The notes: a model not told the origin generated them from the letters alone. Counted from the first letter of the stretch, positions 1 through 6,306 are shown. The stretch is 8,231 bases of DNA from JBBQQK01 sp038216025 (GCA_038216025.1 JBBQQK010000051.1:1-8231); one strand, 5' to 3'. Translations and numbers: made by a program.

Positions 1-1152
1 ATTCCAGAGTAAATCGTATGGTTTTTGAAAATTTATTTTCAACTTTCCGTCTAACAAAATGCGGTTCGAGCCGACGGTTTTCAAAAAATTTCTCATTTCG
101 GGGAAATTTTTTGTATTGGCAAGATTTCCTGCTTGGTTGGCATCAATTATCCAGTTTTTTAAGAGTTCGAGCCAATGATTTCCTTTTCGTTCAAAATCGT
201 TAAGTTTTTGCTCTAGGTCGGCTTTTTGTTCAACTAATATATTTTTCTTTTGTTTGAATTCTGCCAATTCTAATTCGCCATCTAAATGAAGGTCGATAAG
301 CCGACTGATTTTTTCTTTGGTGGTTTTCAATTTATATTTTAGATTTTGAACGAAAATTCCCGACGAATTGTTTTGTTCTTGTTCCCATTTAGCTATTTTC
401 TCCAAATACCTATCTTTCCAATCGTCGGGAATAGAAACTTTTTGACAATAGTCTATTACTTGTTCGGCAAATAGTTCTTCACGCAAAAAGTCATGCTGAT
501 GACATTTTTGGGTTTTGCTTTTTTTGGTACAACGATAATAAATATATTCTCGTCCGCTTGGTTTAATTTTCTTCTCTGCGGTTATCATATAGCCGCATTC
601 TCCGCATTTAGCAAAACCCAAAAATGGAAAGTATTTTTCTTTTGACTTTTTGCGAGGCTTGCCGTTGTCGTGTATGGCTAGTTGGATTTTGTCAAAAATT
701 TTCTTGGAAATCATTGGTTTATGACTTCCCTCGTGTAGCTCTCCCCTATATGTGAACATGCCATAGTAAAACGGATTAGTTAAAAGCCCTTGTATCGTTG
801 ATAAATGTAAGGGCTTTCCCGTTTTACTAACCAAGCCCAGAGAAAACATTTCTTCTTGTAGTTTAGTTAAGGTGTGGTTTCCTGCAGCAAAAAGCTCTAA
901 GCTCCTTTTCATTTTATTGAACAATGTCTTGTCTGGTACGATAGATCGCAGTCTTGGCTCATTGTAGTACCCCACAGGAGCTTTTGCCGGCATCTCACCA
1001 CGCCTTAACTTCTGTCTGATTCCTCGTAAAATGTTTTCTCTTAAATTATCGGTGTAATATTTAGCCTGTCCAAAGGCTTCACCAAGTGCGGCGCCGAAGA
1101 CGTAGATAACGGCGTAGTCGTGGGCTAAAGCACGGACGATAGCGGCGAGAAA
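1..1152 (-). pseudogene. Serine recombinase, 5'-truncated, catalytic domain missing; 3' end off window
   Basis: The minus-strand frame is open from 1152 to the left edge. Recognisable homology starts near 1075 with FGQAKYYTDNLREN, the end of the long helix that follows the resolvase catalytic domain. The recombinase DNA-binding domain follows (RGIRQKLRRGEMPAKAPVGY, then a GLLTNPFYYGMFTYRGE segment). Next is a zinc beta-ribbon with CxxC codons at 604-606 and 595-597 and a second Cys pair at 529-531 and 502-504. A Lys/Glu-rich coiled coil lies at about 430-170. This is the architecture of large serine integrases that move phages and integrative elements. The N-terminal domain with the nucleophilic Ser is absent: an in-frame TGA lies at 1153-1155, and the first ATG (991-993) is inside the DNA-binding domain. 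No product able to cut DNA can come from this copy. It is either a remnant or one side of a misassembly. The family call is secure; the cause of truncation is inferred. Confidence 0.85.
1081..1152. other. GC-rich junction block in frame with the recombinase fragment
   Basis: This block is much richer in G+C than the recombinase body, and read on the minus strand it has many codons ending in C. It translates in the recombinase frame (…DYAVIYVFGAALGEA…) but does not resemble the part of a serine recombinase expected here. The short AVIYV string recalls the start of a resolvase domain, but five residues prove nothing. I do not recognise the source. It marks the point where the recombinase homology stops. 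Confidence 0.5.
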
Positions 1153-1158
1153 TCAACT

Positions 1159-1171
1159 GCCACATTGTGGC
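1159..1171. repeat. 13-bp perfect palindrome beside the recombinase breakpoint
   Basis: GCCACA-T-TGTGGC is perfectly symmetric around the T at 1165. It lies between the truncated recombinase frame and the pilin operon terminator. Serine integrase crossover sites are short imperfect palindromes beside the integrase gene, so a relic att site is possible. It could also be a small hairpin without function. Confidence 0.35.
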
Positions 1172-1202
1172 GACAATAATAGATTCAACTTAGCTATCAA
1201 TA

Positions 1203-1229
1203 AAGTCTCGGACAATCTGTCCGAGACTT
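1203..1229 (-). terminator. Intrinsic terminator closing the pilin operon, possibly bidirectional
   Basis: The arms 1203-1214 and 1218-1229 form a perfect 12-bp stem (AAGTCTCGGACA and its complement) around a 3-nt loop. It lies about 50 bp past the stop of the last pilin-operon gene. On the minus strand the tail is only TATTGAT. On the plus strand the tail (ATCTTTTTAG) is richer in T, so it may also stop rightward transcription. Confidence 0.75.
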
Positions 1230-1277
1230 ATCTTTTTAGTTACTACAGATAAATGATGTTCGGTTTTAGATGAACAA

Positions 1278-1475
1278 TTACATATTCACTGCATAATAAA
1301 AAGAAAAAGCTATCGCAGCCACACCCATTAACTTCAGAATTGTATATGTTCCTCCTGGCCCAAGCACTCTCTCGATACCGTAAAACCTAATACCCGTAGA
1401 GTCAACCAACCACTTACAATATTTTATCAAAACAAAACCAGAAGCCATCAAAAGAATAAATATAACAATTTTCAT
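1278..1475 (-). CDS. Small two-helix membrane protein of the pilin operon (65 aa)
   Basis: Residues 1-20 form one hydrophobic segment (MKIVIFILLMASGFVLIKYC) and residues 45-63 a second. Between them is a short loop, FYGIERVLGPGGTY, with a Gly-rich turn. This predicts a hairpin in the cytoplasmic membrane with both ends on the same side. A strong Shine-Dalgarno (AAAGGAGG, 1479-1486) precedes the ATG, and the gene starts 18 nt after the stop of the PilX-like gene, so it is co-transcribed with the pilins and is the last gene before the terminator. I recall similar 60-70-residue proteins in Parcubacteria but know no function. Its place suggests a role in pilus assembly or anchoring, which is inference only. 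Confidence 0.75.
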   Translation of the reverse strand: MKIVIFILLMASGFVLIKYCKWLVDSTGIRFYGIERVLGPGGTYTILKLMGVAAIAFSFYYAVNM

Positions 1476-1493
1476 AAACCTCCTTTATATTGA

Positions 1494-2855
1494 TTACTCT
1501 TCCCGCCAACTCAATATCGCATATGTACCAGTCAGTGGGAATTTCGGTGGTGGGTTCAATATATTTTGTTGATCGGCTATCATATCTCTTTCTTTAAACC
1601 CGCTCACAGTAGTTACCCCTGAGGTATATTTCCATGTTACATTTTTTGCCGCCATACTCCCATATAATTTGAGAGAATCTTTTGCCACAGCGTAATTATT
1701 TATCTTAATAAAACCATTTTTAGCAATCATGGCTGCATCTATTTCCATGTTGGACGGTACATTTTGGGCTAAAAATATACTAGTTTGAGAAATCAGTCCT
1801 ATTTTGTCACTTCCGTCAAAATTATTATACTTGATTCGGTTTGTGATATATAGATTTTTTGTGTTATTACCATTTGACTCAGGATCAGCCGCGATAATAG
1901 TTACTTTTGTGTTATCGATGGTCCCTTCGACCCAAACATTATCTTCACAAATAATAACTCCTTCTGCAGGATAATTGTGATTTCCCAAAAAAGTTTTGTT
2001 CGAAATATTAAAACCGGTATTATTGTGGTTGTTTACCCGATAAAGATCATAACTGGTGGGATTTAGAATAATCTGATAGCCATCATCACCCGAAATATTG
2101 TACCAATCGCCATTCCCATTATTTCTAGCGTCATTTCTTATTTTGAGTATATCGACGTCCAAACGATTAAAATCAATTGGCGGCACAGGGAAAAGCTTGG
2201 CCCCTCTGAAAATTCCGCTGCCGTAGACACCATTTTCTTCTGTCGAAGATACGTCGCCGGTTATTTCACCCTCATTATTTATTGTTTGATAATTAACATG
2301 AACAGACCCTTCTATCTTTCCGCCAGTACCAAGATGCAATTGGTTTTGATCAATAAGCAAAGTATATTTTGAAAAAGATGGCATTCCAATTTCCGACACA
2401 ATGGTTTTAACAGGACTAATTCCACTTACTTTTCCGACAGATTTTACGATTACATTCGAGTCCCCCGGAGTAGGCGGCGTTATGAATAAATCATACGTTC
2501 CTATAACTTCATTGTTAGAATTTGTATATTGATGCGTATAGGGTCCATAAGTTCCTGTTCCATTGCACGCTTGTCCGTCGCAATAATCAGTGTTATCATG
2601 GGCCATGTGCCACATATAATAATTTATACCAGCCTCGGCAATCGACATGGCGGTAATTTTTTTATTGTGCAACTCGGACATCTTCATGTTTACCATTGCA
2701 ATACTAACTATCGACATGGCCAGAGCAATAAAGACAACCGAGCACATCAAGATTACAGGAAGATACATACCGCGTTTATTTTCAGAAAGAGATGGAATTG
2801 AGCCCAAAGCTAATTTGGCTTTAACAATTTGTAAGACTTTTTTATTTAGTATCAT
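1494..2855 (-). CDS. PilX-like type IV pilus assembly protein (453 aa)
   Basis: A 29-residue basic leader ends in NKRG, followed by a hydrophobic helix (residues 30-54, starting MYLPVILMCSVVFIALAMSI). After it comes SIAEAGINYYMWHMAHD (71-87), the Ala-Glu-Ala-Gly stretch typical of PilX-like proteins. Unlike classical pilins there is no Glu at position +5 of the presumed mature protein. The pair Cys92/Cys97 could form a disulfide outside the cell. Residues about 170-410 are rich in Gly, Asn and beta-strand patterns with repeated turns (GKIEGSVHVN, VWVEGTIDNTKVTI, DGSDKIGLISQTSIFL), suggesting a beta-helix-like surface domain. The ATG is 27 nt after the preceding pilin gene and has only a weak AAAAAG ribosome site, so translation may depend on the upstream gene. 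The role as a minor pilin or pilus-associated surface protein is well supported; the fold of the long C-terminal part is inferred. Confidence 0.82.
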   Translation of the reverse strand: MILNKKVLQIVKAKLALGSIPSLSENKRGMYLPVILMCSVVFIALAMSIVSIAMVNMKMSELHNKKITAMSIAEAGINYYMWHMAHDNTDYCDGQACNGTGTYGPYTHQYTNSNNEVIGTYDLFITPPTPGDSNVIVKSVGKVSGISPVKTIVSEIGMPSFSKYTLLIDQNQLHLGTGGKIEGSVHVNYQTINNEGEITGDVSSTEENGVYGSGIFRGAKLFPVPPIDFNRLDVDILKIRNDARNNGNGDWYNISGDDGYQIILNPTSYDLYRVNNHNNTGFNISNKTFLGNHNYPAEGVIICEDNVWVEGTIDNTKVTIIAADPESNGNNTKNLYITNRIKYNNFDGSDKIGLISQTSIFLAQNVPSNMEIDAAMIAKNGFIKINNYAVAKDSLKLYGSMAAKNVTWKYTSGVTTVSGFKERDMIADQQNILNPPPKFPLTGTYAILSWREE

Positions 2856-2882
2856 TTCTTTTTAATTACAACAATCGATTAA

Positions 2883-3452
2883 TTATAAATTTTTCTTCAT
2901 ATTTCTTAAATTTACCGCGGTACTTTGTATGACCTTGTTTGGCGGGGCACTATCTTTATCCAATTCTATGGTTATTCCGATCATCATTATATTCGGAATA
3001 TCATATTGACCATCAACCGAATTACCGCTTCCATCGTAATACACAAAAATCGGATTGTGATTAACCACATCTCCCACAACTAAACGTATTTTTTCTGAAG
3101 AATCAGGGTAAGTAATATTTGGCTTGGATCCTTCCGGATCGGTGACCCCCACTTTAAACTGATCTCCTTCCTTAAAATACCTAACTTTGGTCGCGGAAAC
3201 ATCTGAAGCATTATAAAAACGATAATACACTATTTCATTATCACTGGCTGACTCAATTAAATTGGCGGCCCGTATGTTCTGTTCAAAATCCCTCATAACA
3301 GCCGAAGCCTTTTCTTCCAATATTACGCTTTGATATTTTATCCGGTAATTCTTTAAACTAGTAGTCACAAGTGCTGTAGTCATCAAGGCCAAAACACTGA
3401 CTATTGCCAAAGAGATTATTATTTCAATCAATGTAAAACCATTATTTTTCAT
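2883..3452 (-). CDS. Type IV prepilin, minor pilin PilW/PulJ-like (189 aa)
   Basis: The leader MKNNG is followed by FTLIEIIISLAIVSVLALMT: the prepilin peptidase site lies after Gly5, with the conserved Glu at +5 (residue 10) and then the hydrophobic alpha-1 helix (6-28). The remainder is a small globular domain with a polar helix (ILEEKASAVMRDFEQNIRAAN) and a beta-rich C-terminal half, a shape and length like PilW/PulJ minor pilins. Its ATG overlaps the TGA of the preceding pilin gene as ATGA (3449-3452), a mark of translational coupling. A GAGGT ribosome site sits 9 nt upstream of the ATG, within the preceding gene. It is probably exported and assembled into the initiating or tip complex together with its two large neighbours. 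The pilin call is secure; the minor-pilin subtype is inferred. Confidence 0.9.
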   Translation of the reverse strand: MKNNGFTLIEIIISLAIVSVLALMTTALVTTSLKNYRIKYQSVILEEKASAVMRDFEQNIRAANLIESASDNEIVYYRFYNASDVSATKVRYFKEGDQFKVGVTDPEGSKPNITYPDSSEKIRLVVGDVVNHNPIFVYYDGSGNSVDGQYDIPNIMMIGITIELDKDSAPPNKVIQSTAVNLRNMKKNL

Positions 3453-4810
3453 TGATTTATTACCTCAAATGCATCAGTCTGGTGAACATTCTCACCACCC
3501 TGTTGTATGACGATATCATACATTCCCAGCGCCGCTCCTTGCAGGTCAAACTCTACTGTAACGGTTTGATTGTTATTAACTTGAATATTTGTAGCATTTA
3601 TTTCAACAGTTCCTCTTACCAGCTTTAGGGTTGGTGCCGAAAAGTTGTCGCCAGTCAGCGTAATATCGGCCGTTTGATTCAAAAGTCCGATCGATGGATT
3701 CAGTGTGTACACCCTCATAGTGCCAGCATTGTGACTTGCAACAACCTTCACATTCAAAGTTACGCCAGCCTTGAGATCAACTGGGGAAAAGGGAGACATT
3801 GAAACAATATTCCACCCGCTTAATTGAATCAAATAGTCATCGAATCTTAAATTTGACACCGACAGATGGCCTGACACATCACTAGTAAAATCCTGAGAAA
3901 ATATTTTTGTATCCGGGTTATTGTATTTCAATTCATTCCCTTCGATGTGAACCGGCGCATTTTCAATTGGGACTCCACCGGAATCAACAAAATCGATTTC
4001 CATCGTGGAAACACGATCAATAGTAAGTGTCGCACTAGTGACCCGCTGGGCGAAAACATCCAGATCAGGCTGCTCAGCCTTTGGATTTTGGGCAGTTCTT
4101 GGATACGTCTGATCTGATGAGTAGCCTTCTTTTGTCGCGGCGACATGATAGTTATTGTGCTGATTGGGCGGAAGATTGGGCACCATAATACAACCGTCAT
4201 TCCCTGTATCTGCTCTTATGTCGTAATCTGGCCCTAAATCCGAATTAGAAATTTCTACATGTGCTCCTAAAACCGGATTCTTATTTGAATCAATAATACA
4301 CAAATAAATAATACCGGTGTTAGAAGGCGTTTCGGCCGCTTTGGCAGCCACATTAGAAGTAATACTGGCCAATATTCCCCTGTTTCCAGTCGTCCCCTGC
4401 CGCCTTACAGTAATTTCGACTTTCTTATAATCATACGGATATAGATCTTTTGGCTTGCCTGTTATAGTACCTGCGAAATTGCCGTCAAACGGATCGTCAA
4501 CATATTGAATATCGGTCTTTACATTTAAGCTAGAACCGTTTCTAACAACCGACTCGTTATCTAAAATATTTCCATGAGGCAAAATCAATCCGTGCTCTGT
4601 AGCAAGATCGTCATATGGCATGTTCCTGATCTTCTCTATTTTTTCATTTACAAGCCCAACAGCTGCTAGTTTACTCTTGGCATACACCATAGATTTAAAA
4701 CTGGCAGTAAATGCACCTGCAATAGCCATAGAAACAGTCGCCAAAAGAAAAAGGTCTATAAGTACCTCGATTATGGTGAATCCCTTTTTGTTTTTCTTAA
4801 ATTCGGCCAA
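3449..4810 (-). CDS. Large adhesin-like minor pilin with Ig-type and IPT/TIG-type domains (453 aa, TTG start)
   Basis: Residues 1-10 (MAEFKKNKKG) are a prepilin leader. Cleavage after Gly10 gives mature FTIIEVLIDLFLLATVSMAI with Glu at +5. A pilin-like domain runs to about 160. Residues about 165-235 (GIIYLCIIDSNKNPVLGAHV…DTGNDGCIMVPNLPP) and 258-356 (MEIDFVDSGGVPIENAPVHI…) look like two carboxypeptidase-regulatory or Ig-like beta-sandwich modules. Residues about 365-452 (LNPSIGLLNQTADITLTGDN…) resemble an IPT/TIG domain. This is much longer than an ordinary PilV-type minor pilin, and the extra modules are of kinds used in adhesins. The start is TTG, chosen because an AAGGAGGGG ribosome site lies at the right distance and the leader then begins just before the basic stretch. 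It is the first gene of the operon. A role at the pilus tip in attachment is inferred from the domains. Confidence 0.87.
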   Translation of the reverse strand: MAEFKKNKKGFTIIEVLIDLFLLATVSMAIAGAFTASFKSMVYAKSKLAAVGLVNEKIEKIRNMPYDDLATEHGLILPHGNILDNESVVRNGSSLNVKTDIQYVDDPFDGNFAGTITGKPKDLYPYDYKKVEITVRRQGTTGNRGILASITSNVAAKAAETPSNTGIIYLCIIDSNKNPVLGAHVEISNSDLGPDYDIRADTGNDGCIMVPNLPPNQHNNYHVAATKEGYSSDQTYPRTAQNPKAEQPDLDVFAQRVTSATLTIDRVSTMEIDFVDSGGVPIENAPVHIEGNELKYNNPDTKIFSQDFTSDVSGHLSVSNLRFDDYLIQLSGWNIVSMSPFSPVDLKAGVTLNVKVVASHNAGTMRVYTLNPSIGLLNQTADITLTGDNFSAPTLKLVRGTVEINATNIQVNNNQTVTVEFDLQGAALGMYDIVIQQGGENVHQTDAFEVINQ

Positions 4811-4814
4811 CTAT

Positions 4815-4823
4815 CCCCTCCTT
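4815..4823 (-). promoter_or_regulatory. Strong ribosome binding site that fixes a TTG start
   Basis: Read on the minus strand this is AAGGAGGGG, almost fully complementary to the 16S rRNA 3' end, 4 nt from the TTG at 4810-4808. No ATG lies in a comparable position, so TTG is the likely start of the adhesin-like pilin. Confidence 0.75.
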
Positions 4824-4833
4824 GGTTGCTTCA

Positions 4834-4842
4834 ATTATATCA
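4834..4842 (-). promoter_or_regulatory. Extended -10 promoter of the pilin operon
   Basis: The minus strand reads TGATATAAT, a perfect TATAAT with an upstream TGn extension. At 17-bp spacing the -35 position holds only TAACCA, a poor match, as is usual for extended -10 promoters. Transcription would start near 4827, giving a leader of about 17 nt that contains the ribosome site. Confidence 0.65.
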
Positions 4843-4910
4843 GAAATAGCCGAATATGGTTAGACATGTTAGTCAGAAGATATTTCAAGGACGAGACAAT
4901 ATATTTTTTT

Positions 4911-4952
4911 AACAACGAAAAGAGGCGAACCATCGCTTAGATGGCTCGCCTC
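4911..4952 (-). terminator. Strong intrinsic terminator of the microprotein unit
   Basis: Arms 4922-4934 and 4940-4952 form a 13-bp GC-rich stem (GAGGCGAgCCATC in the minus-strand RNA, with one G-U pair) around the 5-nt loop TAAGC. It is followed on the minus strand by TTTTCGTTGTT. It lies 10 nt after the stop of the 36-aa gene and separates that unit from the pilin operon promoter. Confidence 0.85.
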
Positions 4953-4962
4953 AAGTTAGACA

Positions 4963-5073
4963 CTATTCAATTGTTTTAGCTGCCGTGGAATCGCTATAAT
5001 ACAAGCACAACGCGACCCCAAACAGCACTCCGGCAATCATAACGATCGCGAGAAAACTACCGACAATCCCCAT
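4963..5073 (-). CDS. 36-aa single-span membrane microprotein, unknown function
   Basis: The frame begins ATG GGG ATT GTC and ends in TAG. Residues 5-26 are an uninterrupted hydrophobic helix (for example FLAIVMIAGVLFGVALCLYY, residues 7-26, with Cys23), followed by a short polar tail SDSTAAKTIE. A very strong ribosome site (GGAGGAGG, 5081-5088) starts at the last base of the upstream gene's stop codon, so the two genes form one tight unit. Ribosome site, operon position and terminator immediately downstream together make this a real gene despite its size. Possible roles are a small regulatory membrane peptide or a type-I-toxin-like peptide. I do not recognise the family. Confidence 0.65.
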   Translation of the reverse strand: MGIVGSFLAIVMIAGVLFGVALCLYYSDSTAAKTIE

Positions 5074-5087
5074 TTTCTTTCCTCCTC

Positions 5088-5261
5088 CTATCCTGCCGCG
5101 ATGACCTCGGTCTCCGGCAATCCGTAGATGCCGGAAAAGGCCATCAGGCCAACGTTGATTTCAGGAAACCTCTCTTCTATCGAGATTTCCTCCGTCTCCT
5201 TCTCTTCTTCTTGCTCCCTTACGGGGTCAAGAAGGCCAAGAAACACTCCGAATCCCTTCAT
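5088..5261 (-). CDS. 57-aa acidic microprotein, unknown function
   Basis: The sequence starts with a short hydrophobic stretch (MKGFGVFLGLLDP), then a strongly acidic segment in which 9 of the 15 residues 16-30 are Glu, then FPEINVGLMAFSGIYGLPET and a small hydrophobic end. The ATG at 5261 is preferred because AAAGGGAG (5268-5275) lies just upstream. An in-frame ATG at 5285 would add 8 residues but has no ribosome site. It is the first gene after a near-consensus promoter and is followed at once by the 36-aa membrane gene. Codon choice in both is richer in G/C than in the pilin genes. The acidic protein and hydrophobic partner could interact, but nothing in the sequence proves this. I recognise no family. 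Confidence 0.6.
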   Translation of the reverse strand: MKGFGVFLGLLDPVREQEEEKETEEISIEERFPEINVGLMAFSGIYGLPETEVIAAG

Positions 5262-5294
5262 AACACTCTCCCTTTCAAAATCCATTGGAATTCA

Positions 5295-5331
5295 TTCACT
5301 GTGATGTACATCATACCACATGTACAGTGAA
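5295..5331. promoter_or_regulatory. Operator-like palindrome over the microprotein promoter
   Basis: The outer arms TTCACTG (5295-5301) and CAGTGAA (5325-5331) are complementary. Inside lies a perfect 12-bp palindrome TGATGTACATCA (5302-5313) over the -10 and start point. A second copy of the core ATGTACA (5320-5326) sits 16 bp away, about one and a half helix turns, in the spacer between -35 and -10. Such a site would let a dimeric repressor block RNA polymerase. The regulator is not identifiable here. Confidence 0.55.
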
Positions 5332-5338
5332 AAGTCAA
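5310..5338 (-). promoter_or_regulatory. Near-consensus sigma70 promoter of the microprotein unit
   Basis: On the minus strand, TTGACT (5338-5333) and TATGAT (5315-5310) are separated by exactly 17 bp, and each box matches the consensus at 5 of 6 positions. Transcription would start near 5303, giving a leader of about 42 nt to the ATG at 5261. This is the best promoter in the window. Confidence 0.75.
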
Positions 5339-5356
5339 TAGTATCACTTCATCTCC

Positions 5357-5788
5357 TCATGCTACCGATAAAGCCTTTACTACAGTAGGCTTTTTTCCTC
5401 CTGTATACACTTGACCCTTTTTTACTTCAAACTTAATCACCAGTCCCCTGTAGTAATCTAAGCCGTGAACCAAAAGACTCAATGCTTTAGGATCGTTTTT
5501 CTCCAAGAGACTCCTAACCTCGTTATAGTCTTCCGCCAATAGCTTTTGGCGAATCAAATAATGGTTCGAGGCCAACCAATGCTTGTCGCTCTTTTCGCAA
5601 ACACCGCATCGATTGCGTCGATTTTCAGCCGTATGTTCACCGCCAAGAATTCTGGGCCAGATGTGATGACCGCTCACATCTCTCAAATTGATCAACTGCT
5701 TACAACATTCTTCGCAGTACCACCCTCCTAAAAAACTTGCCCTCATCTTTCCAGCTTCTGACCACTGTCTCTCATCTTCTTTGGTCAA
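5357..5788 (-). CDS. Small HNH-type endonuclease (143 aa, TTG start)
   Basis: The core has C25-x2-C28 (CEECCKQL), H41-H42 (SGHHIWPRILGGEH), Asn56 (ENRRNR), C61-x2-C64 (CGVCEKS) and His70 (KHW). The two Cys pairs would hold a structural zinc. His41/His42, Asn56 and His70 fit the catalytic and metal-binding pattern of ββα-metal HNH nucleases (usually HHI.P…N…C..CH..H). Here the residue after the second Cys pair is Glu rather than His. Residues 75-143 are a helical, basic tail (ASNHYLIRQKLLAEDYNEVR) of unknown role. The TTG start is supported by AAGGGGG about 9 nt upstream; ATG at codon 15 is an alternative. The gene stands between a membrane protein gene and the microprotein unit with no partner suggesting restriction-modification. 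It could be a free-standing homing, phage-derived or repair nuclease. Confidence 0.72.
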   Translation of the reverse strand: MTKEDERQWSEAGKMRASFLGGWYCEECCKQLINLRDVSGHHIWPRILGGEHTAENRRNRCGVCEKSDKHWLASNHYLIRQKLLAEDYNEVRSLLEKNDPKALSLLVHGLDYYRGLVIKFEVKKGQVYTGGKKPTVVKALSVA

Positions 5789-5832
5789 TGACCACTACCC
5801 CCTTGCAGGTTATTCTTACAACTTTAAAATAC

Positions 5833-5848
5833 ATCATTTTTCAATGAT
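5833..5848 (-). terminator. Weak AT-rich hairpin, possible terminator of the membrane protein gene
   Basis: On the minus strand ATCATT-GAAA-AATGAT forms a 6-bp stem with a GAAA tetraloop, followed by GTATTTTAAAG. It lies 26 bp past the stop of the upstream gene and before the nuclease gene. The stem is AT-rich and short, so stopping power is doubtful. Confidence 0.3.
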
Positions 5849-5874
5849 ATACCTGTTGATAAGAGAAATTTATA

Positions 5875-6306
5875 TTATTGAAACAAAATAATAACAAAAA
5901 GTATAATGAGCCACTGTATAGCCAACCCGGGCAAGCAGGGCAATTTATATTTTTGAATCCGTTCGTGTAACATATGAAAATTGTAACCAAACTTTGTTTT
6001 TCGAAAGCTATTTCGCCAAAAAGGTGTTACGTCCGAAATGTCTGGAACCAATCCACCCAATACCCCCCACCAGAAAACTAGATCTTGCGGTTTTACGACA
6101 TAACAAATCACAAGTATACCAAGCGCTAAATCAAAAAAAGTTAGTATTATTTGACGGATAGTGAATTTGCCCTTGTCGGTTGTGTCATAGTGCGGAATGG
6201 AGTCTAGTAAAAAATGGGTGACGACGCCTAACATAAAAGCAGCAATAGCACTGTCTGCTTTGGATCCGACCACACCACCAACGATAGAATGAGCTGCTAA
6301 CAACAT
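5875..6306 (-). CDS. Polytopic membrane protein with conserved His/Asp pattern, YdjM/PF04307-like (143 aa)
   Basis: Numbered from the ATG at 6306, the protein starts MLLAAHSIVGGVVG, with a hydrophobic segment containing His6. Then comes THFLLDSIPHYD with His31, Asp35, His39 and Asp41 at the membrane edge, a helix with Asp59, GGLVPDISD with Asp89 and Asp92, HMLHER with His111 and His114, and a last hydrophobic helix to the end. Three or four membrane spans with paired His and Asp recall the LexA-binding, inner-membrane putative metal-dependent hydrolase family (PF04307). Small proteins with the same HFxLDxIPH pattern are common in Parcubacteria. Metal binding is inferred. A TTG at 6312 would add two residues, but a promoter box lies immediately upstream, so the ATG is preferred. 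There is no ribosome site, consistent with a leaderless transcript. Confidence 0.7.
   Translation of the reverse strand: MLLAAHSIVGGVVGSKADSAIAAFMLGVVTHFLLDSIPHYDTTDKGKFTIRQIILTFFDLALGILVICYVVKPQDLVFWWGVLGGLVPDISDVTPFWRNSFRKTKFGYNFHMLHERIQKYKLPCLPGLAIQWLIILFVIILFQ

Noticed and set aside
18..203. Plus-strand 61-codon frame at the left edge
   Set aside because: It is antisense to the coiled-coil and C-terminal part of the serine recombinase.
2529..2865. Plus-strand open frames opposite the start of the PilX-like gene
   Set aside because: They lie antisense to a well-supported pilin gene, overlap each other in different frames, and have no ribosome site or recognisable motif.
3928..4200. Minus-strand 90-codon frame inside the adhesin-like pilin
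   Set aside because: It sits in another frame of a gene with clear signal and domain features, and has no ribosome site.
4620..4940. Plus-strand 106-codon frame running over the pilin operon start
   Set aside because: It is antisense to the pilin leader, its promoter and the terminator hairpin. It is a shadow of the prepilin codons.
5088..5285. Start of the acidic microprotein at the ATG at 5285
   Set aside because: There is no ribosome site there, whereas AAAGGGAG precedes the ATG at 5261 at proper spacing.
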